A DNA stretch of 48,636 nucleotides from Hyphomicrobiaceae bacterium UBA2767 (GCA_002352635.1 DEIT01000097.1:2837-51472); one strand, 5' to 3'. Shown: positions 18,080 through 27,116, numbered from the stretch's first letter. Made by a program: numbers and translations. The notes: a model not told the origin generated them from the letters alone.

Positions 18080-19654
18080 TTAAATGAGGGGTGCAGCGTG
18101 TGTCACCCACATTTCATCAGCGAAGTTATCACCGTGGTATCCGCCGTCTGCTTCCGTTCCATGGCTCAGGGGAAATCGACCAATACCGTCCCGGGGATTC
18201 TTGTCGCGAATGCAGGAGCCCTGACCATCAGGCCCGTAGGCTATCTGGTAGTTTTCAGCCCAGTGGGATTGGAGGTCGCAGACCGCATTGTCGCCCTTAC
18301 ACGCCGTATCTCCGTTCGCCGTCGAACAGGCGGTGCCGGGATTGTCGCCACCGACGCAGGAACCGATCGCAGGTGCGCAGGGGTCCGGCTGTGTCCAGGC
18401 TCCAAACTGCACCCACCGGCTAACATATTGCAGGAGGTCCTCACGCTGAAAGGCCTGCCGCAAACGGGGCATAAGCAGAAGAGCCGCAGCCGTTGCTTTC
18501 CAGCTCTTGGCCGTACAGCAATGTTGATATGATTTTCCCGGCCGCTCACCGCCATCGATAAAAAAATATGGATCGATGATCGTCCGCGAGCCGGTCCCGT
18601 AGACGAGGCTGCGCCAGTATTGCTCTTCCGGCGCCGTGATCTGACCAAACAAGATTGTCTTAGCGTTCTTTGACTTATAGATGCCGCCTGTTTCCCCAAA
18701 CGCACGAAGATCAGCCTTGCGCAATGTTTCAACCATGGAATTGTCGCCAAGCATCACGGCAGCAAAGAACGCCGGCAGCTTGCGGCCCTCGCCATGACCT
18801 CCATTCGCAGGCCAGTCGACGCCCTGGAGAAACATGTAATATATATCGATCCCGTTGTTGACGTACCGCACGAGACCGTCCCATTTAGCAGAATCGTCGC
18901 CCTCCAGCATAAGCGCGAGCAAGGATGCCGCATTTCTGCTCCCGATGTCTGACCCGTAATCGGGCATTGCATCTACCGGATGCAATTTTCGTCCTGTCCA
19001 ACCAACCTTGTGATCCAGCTGGACCATTTTGTAACGGTCCGCGATCTCATCAAATGACGGCGCTGACTTGGTTTCGGCCAATTGAGGAACAAGCTTGGTT
19101 TGCAATCCCGCGGTGCTGATCAACGGCTTCTTGTTCCCGAAATATGGGGGTCGAAAGACCGTTCGTCCGTTGTTTGGAGGCACCTTGTCCAACACGGTCA
19201 GCACCGACGCGCTCTTGATGCAAGGCCTGCAGTCGCCGGACGCGGATGGATCCAGCGATACAACTTTCACCAAAGATTGCCCGTCCGATGCACGATAGGG
19301 AAGTTTAGGAATACGGGTTGCGTCGAAATCAGCGATCCGGCTGTCGAAGCCCTGCCGGACGACATCATTAGGATTTACCTCCCAGCCATTGTGATGCCCG
19401 TCGCCGGCAGGGAGTATCTTATTGACTGTGACCGGCCCGACAACCCAGTAGTGTCCGTTCGCAAAGCGACCAAATCGAACAGGCTCATCAAACACCCACG
19501 TAACATCGAAATCCTGAATAGCGTCTGCACGCTCACCAGATGCGGCCTCCCCCCGATCCAGAATGCTCAATATGACATGCGTGGAAATTAACGAAACAAG
19601 GACGAAAACCACTGCTAAAATCACATGTTTCGATATTAATTTATAGCGACACAT
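18080..19654 (-). CDS. Secreted protein of unknown function with cysteine-rich insertion
   Basis: A 524-residue protein with an N-terminal membrane anchor or signal (HVILAVVFVLVSLISTHVIL). The large exported part has many aromatic residues and helical segments (WKATAAALLLMPRLRQAF, LLQYVSRWVQFGAW). Near the C-terminus is a cysteine-rich segment, CAPAIGSC then GGDNPGTAC, with further cysteines ACKG and VCDLQ. Such a pattern is common in secreted proteins of deltaproteobacteria and planctomycetes. I do not recognise the family; an alpha-toroid polysaccharide lyase or hydrolase fold is possible but not demonstrated. The ATG at 19654 is preferred over a TTG at 19669. It lies upstream of the polymerase, same strand, about 100 bp away. 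Confidence 0.68.
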   Translation of the reverse strand: MCRYKLISKHVILAVVFVLVSLISTHVILSILDRGEAASGERADAIQDFDVTWVFDEPVRFGRFANGHYWVVGPVTVNKILPAGDGHHNGWEVNPNDVVRQGFDSRIADFDATRIPKLPYRASDGQSLVKVVSLDPSASGDCRPCIKSASVLTVLDKVPPNNGRTVFRPPYFGNKKPLISTAGLQTKLVPQLAETKSAPSFDEIADRYKMVQLDHKVGWTGRKLHPVDAMPDYGSDIGSRNAASLLALMLEGDDSAKWDGLVRYVNNGIDIYYMFLQGVDWPANGGHGEGRKLPAFFAAVMLGDNSMVETLRKADLRAFGETGGIYKSKNAKTILFGQITAPEEQYWRSLVYGTGSRTIIDPYFFIDGGERPGKSYQHCCTAKSWKATAAALLLMPRLRQAFQREDLLQYVSRWVQFGAWTQPDPCAPAIGSCVGGDNPGTACSTANGDTACKGDNAVCDLQSHWAENYQIAYGPDGQGSCIRDKNPRDGIGRFPLSHGTEADGGYHGDNFADEMWVTHAAPLI

Positions 19655-19703
19655 TCTAAACACACACAACGTAACGCATTGTAATTATGTTAAAAAAACA
19701 GAA

Positions 19704-20363
19704 TCACTTCCTTATTGCAATCAACGATTTCGTGAATAACAGAAATCTCTCAGGGACAATTTCCGCGTCGTCGAACAATGCTGAGAACTGACGCCTGTCG
19801 AGCAGCTGGACACTTTGAACCTGCTCCATCGCCCCATCAACAGTGTCCTGTTTACCACGAAAGCCCAACGTTATAAGCATAAGCAACCTGAATCGGAGTT
19901 GCTCCGGCAACCAGTGATAGAAGGGAAACCGGAAGTGCGGCTCGTAGGGAAACCAGAAATTGGGTGTCTGGACATAATATCTGCGCGCAAGCCGGCTGAC
20001 GTTGACTGCCATATGCTTCATTGCTGACCAGTCACCGACATGTTCAATAACTGAGTTGGAATGTACAAAGTCATATGAATTATCTGCAAATTCACTCATA
20101 TTCGTTGCATCGCCTGAAATAAACCTAAACCTGCTTTTATTTGCTGCCTCTTTTCCAGTAATATTGGATATGTCTATCAATATATTTTTTTCTGACATAT
20201 AATCACTTAATATATCCCAATATTCTTCGGTCCCACCGATATCTAATATCTTGCATTCTCCTTTTTCTGATATAATAATATCTATAATTTCTTTTATATA
20301 CTTTGATCTATTTTTTCTAAATTTGTATGGCAGTGATTTCCTATTTATATATGGGTCTTTCAT
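19704..20363 (-). CDS. Class I SAM-dependent methyltransferase
   Basis: A 219-residue methyltransferase of the Methyltransf_11 type. Motif I is ILDIGGTEEYWD (residues 40-51), with the acidic post-II residue in ILIDISN, motif III-like FISGDATNM and motif IV DFVHSNSVIEHVGD. It probably methylates a sugar or lipid-linked intermediate; the substrate is unknown. The ATG at 20363 has AAGGA seven bases upstream and is preferred over a TTG two codons earlier. The first ~90 codons are very AT-rich (Lys, Ile and Asn with A/T third positions), while the C-terminal half has normal composition, hinting at a mosaic gene. Confidence 0.85.
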   Translation of the reverse strand: MKDPYINRKSLPYKFRKNRSKYIKEIIDIIISEKGECKILDIGGTEEYWDILSDYMSEKNILIDISNITGKEAANKSRFRFISGDATNMSEFADNSYDFVHSNSVIEHVGDWSAMKHMAVNVSRLARRYYVQTPNFWFPYEPHFRFPFYHWLPEQLRFRLLMLITLGFRGKQDTVDGAMEQVQSVQLLDRRQFSALFDDAEIVPERFLLFTKSLIAIRK

Positions 20364-20673
20364 AGTCAAGTTCCTTAGAATTCTGCCGAGCTCAAGCGAA
20401 TTGAACTATGCACACTCCTTCGTGGCGATGGTATTTTTACACCTGCCCCGGAGCCGACCTTACCGACCGGGAGATTGCCCAAGTCAGTCCTTTCAGACAC
20501 CCCCTTGACAAAAAGAGCCTTAACCCTGCGGTCTCATTAATCCCATTGAATCGGGAGATTTCCTAGACCACCCTGTCAATTCAGTTTACAAGAATCGGCG
20601 TGCTCAATGACTGTTGCCATTTGGCGGTCGAACGCAATTCTACAAACATATGACTGTATAGCGTGCATCAAAA
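20364..20673. other. Divergent intergenic region between methyltransferase and GT2 genes
   Basis: About 310 bp without a convincing gene. A TTGACA at 20509-20514 could be a plus-strand -35 element, but no good -10 lies at the right distance. The segment CGGGAGATT occurs twice (near 20469 and 20551), each followed by similar pyrimidine-rich sequence. Confidence 0.3.
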
Positions 20674-21552
20674 TTGGACGAGCAACCCCTCATAAGTTTT
20701 GGCCTGCCGGTACGAAATGGAGGATCCAACCTTCAACGCACACTCGAGTCGTTGCAGGCTCAGGACGTTGCGAATATTGAAATCATCATATCTGACAACG
20801 CTTCGACAGACGATACGCAAGAAATCATGGAGGCAGCCGCACAGACCGACCCGCGCATTGTCTATTACCGCAGCGAGAGCGACCAGGGCCAGATTGAGAA
20901 CTTCAATAATGTGTTTCGGCTTGCACGAGGAAAGTATTTTCGCTGGATCGGCTGTGGAGACAGGCTCATCGAGAATTATGCGAGTAGCTGTGTGGCTCAA
21001 CTCGATACCAGTCCCAATGCGATAGGCGTTACAACCGACTATTGCTTCATACAGCAGGATGGTACGAAGCGCTGTGCGGCTTTTCACGGTCTGCGTTTGG
21101 AATCGCCTTCGCGTTTGCGCAGGTTGCGGCGATTTTTGTGGCTGACAGACTGCGACCCCCTCTATTTCGATCCGATCTACAGCATGGTCAGATCGGACGC
21201 GCTGCGGAAAACACCCCTTCTGCAAATCCACCGTGATCCCGATCATATTTTGGCGCTGGAGTTGTGTTTCGCTGGCCCATTTGTTCATGTGCAAGAATAT
21301 CTGGCAGAGCGAATGGCGCCCCCTGAAGATCCAGATTCCACCTTGGCCAAGAGATATCATGCAGATCTTCGCCACCACCGGACGAGGATAACGCGCAGAT
21401 ACATCGCGCTTGCGGGCGTCGCTCGAGCTAATGCGAAGACTTTGCAGGAAATGCTGACGAGCTACGCATATATATTTTTGTATTATATTCGCAGGGTCCG
21501 CCATCCGTGGAGGCGCTATCGAAAGAGCGTCGTGACGGCTTTTTCACGCTGA
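20674..21552 (+). CDS. Family 2 glycosyltransferase
   Basis: A 292-residue GT2 enzyme. The nucleotide-binding region IIISDNASTDDT (37-48) is canonical. The metal-binding position where most relatives have DDD or DAD reads GCGD (93-96), so only one aspartate is kept. The start is a TTG at 20674; an in-frame ATG at 20650 is followed by a stop, so no ATG start is possible upstream. No strong ribosome binding site is seen. It stands alone on the plus strand, convergent with the next GT2. It probably contributes one linkage of the repeat unit. Confidence 0.83.
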   Translation: MDEQPLISFGLPVRNGGSNLQRTLESLQAQDVANIEIIISDNASTDDTQEIMEAAAQTDPRIVYYRSESDQGQIENFNNVFRLARGKYFRWIGCGDRLIENYASSCVAQLDTSPNAIGVTTDYCFIQQDGTKRCAAFHGLRLESPSRLRRLRRFLWLTDCDPLYFDPIYSMVRSDALRKTPLLQIHRDPDHILALELCFAGPFVHVQEYLAERMAPPEDPDSTLAKRYHADLRHHRTRITRRYIALAGVARANAKTLQEMLTSYAYIFLYYIRRVRHPWRRYRKSVVTAFSR

Positions 21553-21568
21553 ATTCATTAGCGCTTGC

Positions 21569-22534
21569 TCAATCGCAGCCAACAGCCTCCCCGTAGCCGC
21601 TGCGCCACTCTGCGCGAGACGACCACACCTCGCCCCACATTTGCGCGTTTTCCTCGTATTTCGCACGCGACGTTAATCTGGCTGCGCCGGCATATGCAAT
21701 CCAGCGTGACCATGGCCAAAGCGCCAGAAGAGTGAGGCCCAGATCCCGCGTCAATGGACTCCAGTGCCGTTGGACAAGACGCGCTTTGGCGCATAATAAC
21801 CTGATCATCTTGTCTGATTTCACGGTCTCCGATACGCCACCGTAATGGATGATCGTCGCATCCGGCGTGACCATCGGCGTGGCCCCTGCTCGTTTGGCCC
21901 GCAAACACAGATCCGCCTCTTCGCCATACATGAAAAAGGTCTTGTCGAAACCTCCGAGGGAATCCCACAAGGATCTCTCGATCAGGAGAAAGCAGCCGCA
22001 TATGATATCCACCTGGCGAATATCGTCACGCTGCCAGCCTCCATATGCTTCTGAATTGAAGATCGGGCTGTTTGGAAAGGCTCTGCTAAGACCGGCCGTT
22101 TGACACAAAACATTCCACGGCGTCATGCGTCGCCAGCAAGACGTGGGATCGAGGCGGCGATCGCCAAACAAATTTCGCCCCCCCCAGATCCGTGCCTCCG
22201 GATAGTTCTCGGCAAATCTCACGAGTCTGTCGATTGCGTTATCCAGAACGACGGTGTCCGGGTTGAGCAACAAAATGAGATCAGATCGCGTCTGATCTGC
22301 AGCAAGATTATTCGCTGCCGCAAATCCGAGATTTTCCCCCGGCCGGATCAGCTTAATATGCGGAAATTCCTTTGCGATGGCATCCGCTGAACCATCACTG
22401 GATTCATTGTCGACAACAATGAGCTCGTAGTCCGTTTCTCCTGTTTCCGCTATGACCGAGCGAAGACAATCAATCGTCATTTGGCGCGTGTTGTAACTCA
22501 CAACAATGATCGCAAGGCGCCTTTTCTTACTCAT
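21569..22534 (-). CDS. Family 2 glycosyltransferase, rhamnosyltransferase-like
   Basis: A 321-residue GT2 with YELIVVDNESSDGS (36-49) and NPDT (91-94) as donor- and metal-binding motifs. A later GEEADLCLRAKRAG segment matches the conserved acidic base region of WbbL/RfbF-type rhamnosyltransferases. The rhamnose assignment rests on this resemblance plus the complete dTDP-rhamnose gene set in the window, so it is an inference. It ends 17 bp from the convergent GT2 gene. The ATG at 22534 has only a weak Shine-Dalgarno. Confidence 0.87.
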   Translation of the reverse strand: MSKKRRLAIIVVSYNTRQMTIDCLRSVIAETGETDYELIVVDNESSDGSADAIAKEFPHIKLIRPGENLGFAAANNLAADQTRSDLILLLNPDTVVLDNAIDRLVRFAENYPEARIWGGRNLFGDRRLDPTSCWRRMTPWNVLCQTAGLSRAFPNSPIFNSEAYGGWQRDDIRQVDIICGCFLLIERSLWDSLGGFDKTFFMYGEEADLCLRAKRAGATPMVTPDATIIHYGGVSETVKSDKMIRLLCAKARLVQRHWSPLTRDLGLTLLALWPWSRWIAYAGAARLTSRAKYEENAQMWGEVWSSRAEWRSGYGEAVGCD

Positions 22535-22984
22535 CAGCTTACAATCTCACTCACATTTGTTCGGCGGTACAATATTAACATGCTGCTCGCGCAGTTGCGG
22601 CGTATCAGGACCGCACATGCTATAGAGCCTTCGCAATAATCAAATTCCATCGTCAGCGAGGTATGACATTCAACGCCAAAGGGCTATTTTGTGTCGTCTC
22701 AGCAATTTACAGAACACGCTCTACGGCATGCGTCTTGCTTCGTTTTGGAGCGAAATCGTTCGGCCTGAATCACGTCATGCTGAACTGCCGGCAAGATAGG
22801 CCTGTATACTGGTGGATGACAACGTAACCGGAGCTTGGCAACAAAAAACCGAGTGGCATCATTAACGCAGGTTTCACATCGTTCTCGCAAACAGAAAAAA
22901 TCCCGTCATCATGAGCTTGAATTACCTGGAATTTGTGAAAATCAATCAATACATAATCAACTAAAAATCGTCGGCAAACCCACA
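22535..22984. other. Divergent intergenic region upstream of ACP gene
   Basis: 450 bp between a minus-strand glycosyltransferase and the plus-strand ACP. The ACP frame stays open upstream to 22835, but that part (Lys/Arg/His-rich) does not look like carrier protein. I see no clear promoter, repeat or RNA element. Confidence 0.35.
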
Positions 22985-23263
22985 ATGACAATACAGGATA
23001 GAGAAGTAAAATTGAGTATTATTGATGAAATAAGAGGTGTTCTTCGTGACGCTTTGGAGCTGGGAGAACGGGCCGATCATCTCGATGCCTCTTCATCACT
23101 TCTCGGAAGCTTGCCCGAGCTCGATTCGATGGCCGTCGTAACCGTGGTCCTCTCACTGGAGGAAAAGTTCCACATCACGATCGATGGCGATGAGATCGAT
23201 GCGGAGACATTCGAGACTGTCGGGACACTGGCAGAATTCATTAGGGAAAAGACCTCTCGATAG
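22985..23263 (+). CDS. Acyl carrier protein of ligase/decarboxylase set
   Basis: A 92-residue carrier protein of the PP-binding family. The phosphopantetheine site is Ser48 in LPELDSMAVV, followed by the typical helix-II and helix-III sequence (LEEKFHITIDGDEID, then FETVGTLAEFI). The ATG at 22985 is chosen because the carrier fold begins there. The DSMAVV form is typical of carrier proteins in exosortase-type exopolysaccharide loci that stand with an AMP ligase and PLP decarboxylase, both found just downstream on the other strand. Its 3' end is 42 bp from the convergent GNAT gene. It probably carries an amino-acyl or acyl group for polymer decoration. Confidence 0.85.
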   Translation: MTIQDREVKLSIIDEIRGVLRDALELGERADHLDASSSLLGSLPELDSMAVVTVVLSLEEKFHITIDGDEIDAETFETVGTLAEFIREKTSR

Positions 23264-23305
23264 TCTCCAGATTATCCGGATGCCTTCGATGAAATCAGGA
23301 TGGCC

Positions 23306-24175
23306 TCATTGGATCTGCGAAGGTTGCACCAGAGTCACAAGCTCTGAATACAGATTGTCGATATCTTCTGCCAATAGCGTGGAACTGCGGAAGAGCTTGC
23401 GGTGCGGCGACTGCAGCTGAAAAGACAGAACCGGCGACCGCTCCAGGAAGCGGCTTTCAAAGATCGTCAGGAATGTGTGCTCCCTTAAAAGAAAAAAATG
23501 TGAAAGCGTCTTATACCGCCTGGCGAGAACTTTGCTGTCACTCACATACAGCACCGTGGCGCATGGAATCTTTTTGCGGCTGCGTATGACATACATGACG
23601 AGGCAGGGATCACCGTTATGTTTGAGCACGATATGGCGAAGTGACCCAAGACCCAGATGATCGTCGAATATTTGGCGGACTTCACCGCCCAGCTCCTCTC
23701 GAATGCATTCCGGTTCTGTGATGACCTCGTTCCGGGATGCCCACCGCCAAAACGGCAGATTGGGCTGAACCGTCAGCGTTGCATCAAGTAACGAGAACCC
23801 AAACTTCTTCATAATCTGGACGACATGGGGTATTGGTGAGAGATCGGTCAAATGGCAGTTCTTTTGGTCGAGAAGCGCTTTCAGCAGTTTGATGCTGTGT
23901 AGCCGATAATCAGGCAGCACAAACCACGCGGCCAAATTGCAGAATCGTTCGGGGTTTCCTCGTATTGGCCGCTCCGAAAAGATCGCCGTATAGACGCCAA
24001 CCAACCTGTCGTTATCACGCAATTGATATCCGTAGTGAGGGATTTCGAACGACCAGGGGAGCTGAAGAGATCTCAACCAGTCGGCTGGTGAAATGCCCTT
24101 CCACATCTCTCGATGGAGGAATTCTGACACCTCCTCGAGGTCCTGGTTCTGAATTTCTTTGACGACGACTGTCAC
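23306..24175 (-). CDS. GNAT-like acyltransferase
   Basis: A 289-residue protein with an N-terminal GNAT-type fold: EIQNQDLEEVSEFLHREMW, a DNDRLVGVYTAIFSE beta-hairpin, a bulge-like AAWFVLPDYR and helix HSIKLLKALL. The C-terminal 130 residues look like a second, weaker GNAT-type half. The family transfers acyl groups from CoA or carrier proteins to amines. The GTG at 24175 has GGGA nine bases upstream. It lies about 130 bp downstream of the decarboxylase in the same minus-strand unit. Inference: it moves the carrier-bound group made by the ligase, decarboxylase and ACP onto a sugar amine. Confidence 0.68.
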   Translation of the reverse strand: MTVVVKEIQNQDLEEVSEFLHREMWKGISPADWLRSLQLPWSFEIPHYGYQLRDNDRLVGVYTAIFSERPIRGNPERFCNLAAWFVLPDYRLHSIKLLKALLDQKNCHLTDLSPIPHVVQIMKKFGFSLLDATLTVQPNLPFWRWASRNEVITEPECIREELGGEVRQIFDDHLGLGSLRHIVLKHNGDPCLVMYVIRSRKKIPCATVLYVSDSKVLARRYKTLSHFFLLREHTFLTIFESRFLERSPVLSFQLQSPHRKLFRSSTLLAEDIDNLYSELVTLVQPSQIQ

Positions 24176-24303
24176 AGGTGTGTTCCCTTGGATTTTCTGT
24201 GGCGATTCCCTGAGGCGCGGATTTGAGTAGGGTCTTTGGCAACTGCTGCCACCCTTCGGATCATCGAGACAAAGGAGAGAATCTTTCTTGTCTGCAATTC
24301 CGG

Positions 24304-25536
24304 CTACACGAGGACTTCCAAAGGTGATGGATGGGACAGGAAGGCAGTTGGACTGGCTGTATAGCCATAGGCGCCTGACTGAAAGATAACGATCAAGTCT
24401 CCAACGTTGGCTGTTGGCAGGGGCACCTTGTCGGCCAGCAAATCAAGCGGCGTACACAGGCAACCAACGATCGAAACCGTTTCCTCAACGTCCCAGTTCA
24501 TTTTGGTGCCTACCGCCACCGGGTAATTCCGCCTGATAACTTGGCCAAAATTGCCGGAGGCCGCAAGCTGATGGTGTAGACCACCATCGGTGACCAAATA
24601 CACCTGCCCCCTTGACTCTTTCCGGTCGACGACACGGCAGACGTAAATCCCTGCCTCGCCGACAATATAGCGTCCAAGCTCGATGATGACCCGGGCGTCG
24701 GGCAGCCGCGGCTCAATCTGTTCGGCGAGCAGTGTATGCAGTTTGTCCCCGATAAACGGCAGGTCCAGTGGCTCATCATTAGGGAAATATGGGATGCCGA
24801 ATCCACCTCCCAGATTGAGATGGCGGATGGGAATTGGTGACACATCAGCAAGCTGAAGCGCCAACGCAACAGTCTGCTCCTGGCACTCTGCCAGCAGATC
24901 GGCTCGCAGGTTTTGTGATCCGGAAAAGATATGAAAGCCCAAAAGGTCCATATCAAGTTGCTTCACTTCCGCCAGCACGGCAGGAATGCGCTCCGCGTCA
25001 ATGCCGAATTGGGCTGACCCCCCACCCATACGCATCGCCGACGCCTTGACGCTGAAGTCAGGATTGACCCGAATGGCAACACGCGGACGAATTCCGGTCT
25101 CGTTGGCCAGGTCGTCAATGCGACGCATCTCGCCTTCTGATTCAATCTCTATGACAATACCAGCGGCGATGGCTTGTGCGAGTTCAGCCGTGGTTTTGCC
25201 TGGTCCGGCAAAACTGACTTTTTCGGCCTCCATCGGCGTATCGAGCGCGGTTTTCATTTCCAGCGCTGACGCCACGTCGAAGCCATCGACGATGCCTGAC
25301 ATATATTGGACCACAGCCGGCATCGGGTTCGCTTTGATCGCATAACTGAGATGAATCTGCTTTGGGAGGTGACGACGCAGATACGAGATGCGGTCTGCGA
25401 TCCTCGATCGATCATAAGCATAGAATGGTGTGGAGCCGATCCGGGCGGCCAAGCGCTCCAACGGTACTCCACCAAGGAGAAGGCCGGCATTGTCCGTCTC
25501 GAACGAAGCAATTGCGGGATGTGTATGCTCGCTCAC
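24304..25536 (-). CDS. PLP-dependent decarboxylase, exosortase-A-locus type (fold type III)
   Basis: A 410-residue fold-type III decarboxylase of the ornithine/diaminopimelate decarboxylase superfamily. PLP-binding Lys68 lies in SYAIKANP. The glycine-rich phosphate loop is LNLGGGFGIPYF. The segment before the second domain reads ELGRYIVGEAGIY, where classical DAP decarboxylases have EPGR. Conserved Cys in VGCLCTPLDLLAD would be the second-subunit acid. This pattern matches the group annotated as pyridoxal-dependent decarboxylase, exosortase A system-associated. The ATG at 25536 overlaps the ligase stop by four bases. Substrate unknown; a carrier-bound amino acid is a plausible inference. Confidence 0.88.
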   Translation of the reverse strand: MSEHTHPAIASFETDNAGLLLGGVPLERLAARIGSTPFYAYDRSRIADRISYLRRHLPKQIHLSYAIKANPMPAVVQYMSGIVDGFDVASALEMKTALDTPMEAEKVSFAGPGKTTAELAQAIAAGIVIEIESEGEMRRIDDLANETGIRPRVAIRVNPDFSVKASAMRMGGGSAQFGIDAERIPAVLAEVKQLDMDLLGFHIFSGSQNLRADLLAECQEQTVALALQLADVSPIPIRHLNLGGGFGIPYFPNDEPLDLPFIGDKLHTLLAEQIEPRLPDARVIIELGRYIVGEAGIYVCRVVDRKESRGQVYLVTDGGLHHQLAASGNFGQVIRRNYPVAVGTKMNWDVEETVSIVGCLCTPLDLLADKVPLPTANVGDLIVIFQSGAYGYTASPTAFLSHPSPLEVLV

Positions 25537-27116
25537 GACAACTGGTCCCCGACTGCTTCCAACTGCTCATGTTTCAGGACTGCGCGGTCAAATTTACCAT
25601 TCGGATTTCGCGGAAGTACTTCGCGTCGTTCAATCTCGTGAGGGACCATGTATAACGGGAGATGTTGTCGACAATGGTCAAGCAGTTTCTCGGCATCAAA
25701 CCGATCATCTGCATCCGTAACGACAAGAACCATGATCTTCTGACCTAGAAGATCATCCGGCATACCGAGTGCTACGGCCTCTGATACCAGCCCGCTGGAC
25801 AGGACGACTTCCTCAATTTCGGACGGGCTGACCCGATATCCCGAGGTCTTGATCATGTCGTCGTCGCGACCGACAAAATACAGAAAACCATCTTCGTCTT
25901 TGCGTACGAGATCGCCCGACCAGACTGCAAATTCAGGGTTTATGAGTCCCGATGACCGATACGGCATCGCCCGAAAGCGCAGCGCAGTCTGCTCAACGGC
26001 ATTCCAGTACCCCATCGCCACCAACGGACCGCGATGGACGAGCTCTCCTACTTCGCCTGGTGCGCACTCGCGTCCGTCTTCTCCAAGGATCAAAATCTCT
26101 GCGTTGGGAATGGCCTTACCAATCGAATCTGGTCGATTGTCTACCTCTGCAGGATCCAAATAGGTCGATCGGAATGCCTCTGTCAGGCCGTACATCAGGA
26201 ATGGTCTGGCTTGGGGAAAGATTTTTCGCAGGGCCTCCAGGGTCTTCCTCGGCATGTGACCGCCCGTATTTGCGAAATAGGACAAAGACTCGGCGGCGGC
26301 GGTCGGCCACACTTCCTGTGCCAGCTTGATCCACAATGGGGGCACACCGGTCAGCCCTGTGATGCGGTGTTTCTCGCATTGCCGAATAACGTCGCGTGGC
26401 AGCAGATAGTTCAACAACACCACCGAAGCACCCTTATAGAAGGCTGTCGTGAGCTGACTTAGTCCCGCATCGAAACTCAGGGGCAACGCGGCCAGTATCC
26501 GGTCGCCGGATTGGACATCCAGATAGTGACTCACGCTCTCCGCACCGACCATTAGGTTGCGATGAGAGAGAACGACGCCTTTTGGTTTACCCGTGCTCCC
26601 CGATGTGTAGAGGATGGCTGCCATGTCGGTTTCAACAGTCCCGCAATTGCGCAGCGCACCATTCCAGTCGCCAAACGGCAGAAGCTCGATTCCGGGCAAA
26701 TTCCAGCTGCGATCCTGCAGCTTACCTACAATCAGGATTGTCTTCAGTTCCGGACACTGTTGCAGTTCATCCTGCAGCGCATCCAACCGCTCAGCGTTCG
26801 TTACCAAAATTCGGACACTGCAATCGCGCAGGATGTGACCCACCTGCAGGCTCCTAAGCTGCGGATTGATTGGTACAAATACGCCACCCGCAGCTGACGC
26901 CGAAAAAAAAGACACTGCAGTCTCTTTCCGTTTTTCGAGATACACAGCCATCCGCTGGTAACGCTCGAGCCCGAGTTTCTGGAGAGCCCCCGCCATGGCG
27001 CGGACTTCTTGCCACAATCCCGCGTAGGTCACGGTTTCCTGCCTGTCGATCAGGGCAGTTGCCGCATCTTGGCTGGGGGCTATATTCTCAATGAGATGAT
27101 GAAACAGGATCTTCAT
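25533..27116 (-). CDS. AMP-forming acyl/amino-acid ligase, exosortase-A-locus type
   Basis: A 527-residue adenylate-forming ligase of the ANL superfamily. The P-loop TSGSTGKPKG is at 171-180; YGLTEAF (A5), SGDLVRKDEDGFLYFVGR (A7/A8 hinge) and PRNPNGKFDR with the catalytic Lys508 (A10) follow. It should activate a carboxylic or amino acid with ATP and load it on CoA or the nearby ACP. The ATG at 27116 gives the usual start (MKILFHHLIE) for the exosortase-associated group; the frame is open to a TTG at 27152. It is the first gene of the unit ligase, decarboxylase, GNAT. No exosortase or PEP-CTERM protein gene is in this window. Confidence 0.9.
   Translation of the reverse strand: MKILFHHLIENIAPSQDAATALIDRQETVTYAGLWQEVRAMAGALQKLGLERYQRMAVYLEKRKETAVSFFSASAAGGVFVPINPQLRSLQVGHILRDCSVRILVTNAERLDALQDELQQCPELKTILIVGKLQDRSWNLPGIELLPFGDWNGALRNCGTVETDMAAILYTSGSTGKPKGVVLSHRNLMVGAESVSHYLDVQSGDRILAALPLSFDAGLSQLTTAFYKGASVVLLNYLLPRDVIRQCEKHRITGLTGVPPLWIKLAQEVWPTAAAESLSYFANTGGHMPRKTLEALRKIFPQARPFLMYGLTEAFRSTYLDPAEVDNRPDSIGKAIPNAEILILGEDGRECAPGEVGELVHRGPLVAMGYWNAVEQTALRFRAMPYRSSGLINPEFAVWSGDLVRKDEDGFLYFVGRDDDMIKTSGYRVSPSEIEEVVLSSGLVSEAVALGMPDDLLGQKIMVLVVTDADDRFDAEKLLDHCRQHLPLYMVPHEIERREVLPRNPNGKFDRAVLKHEQLEAVGDQLS

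Noticed and set aside
22835..22984. Upstream extension of the ACP reading frame by 50 codons
   Set aside because: The extension is basic and unlike carrier proteins. The ATG at 22985 gives a normal ACP length.
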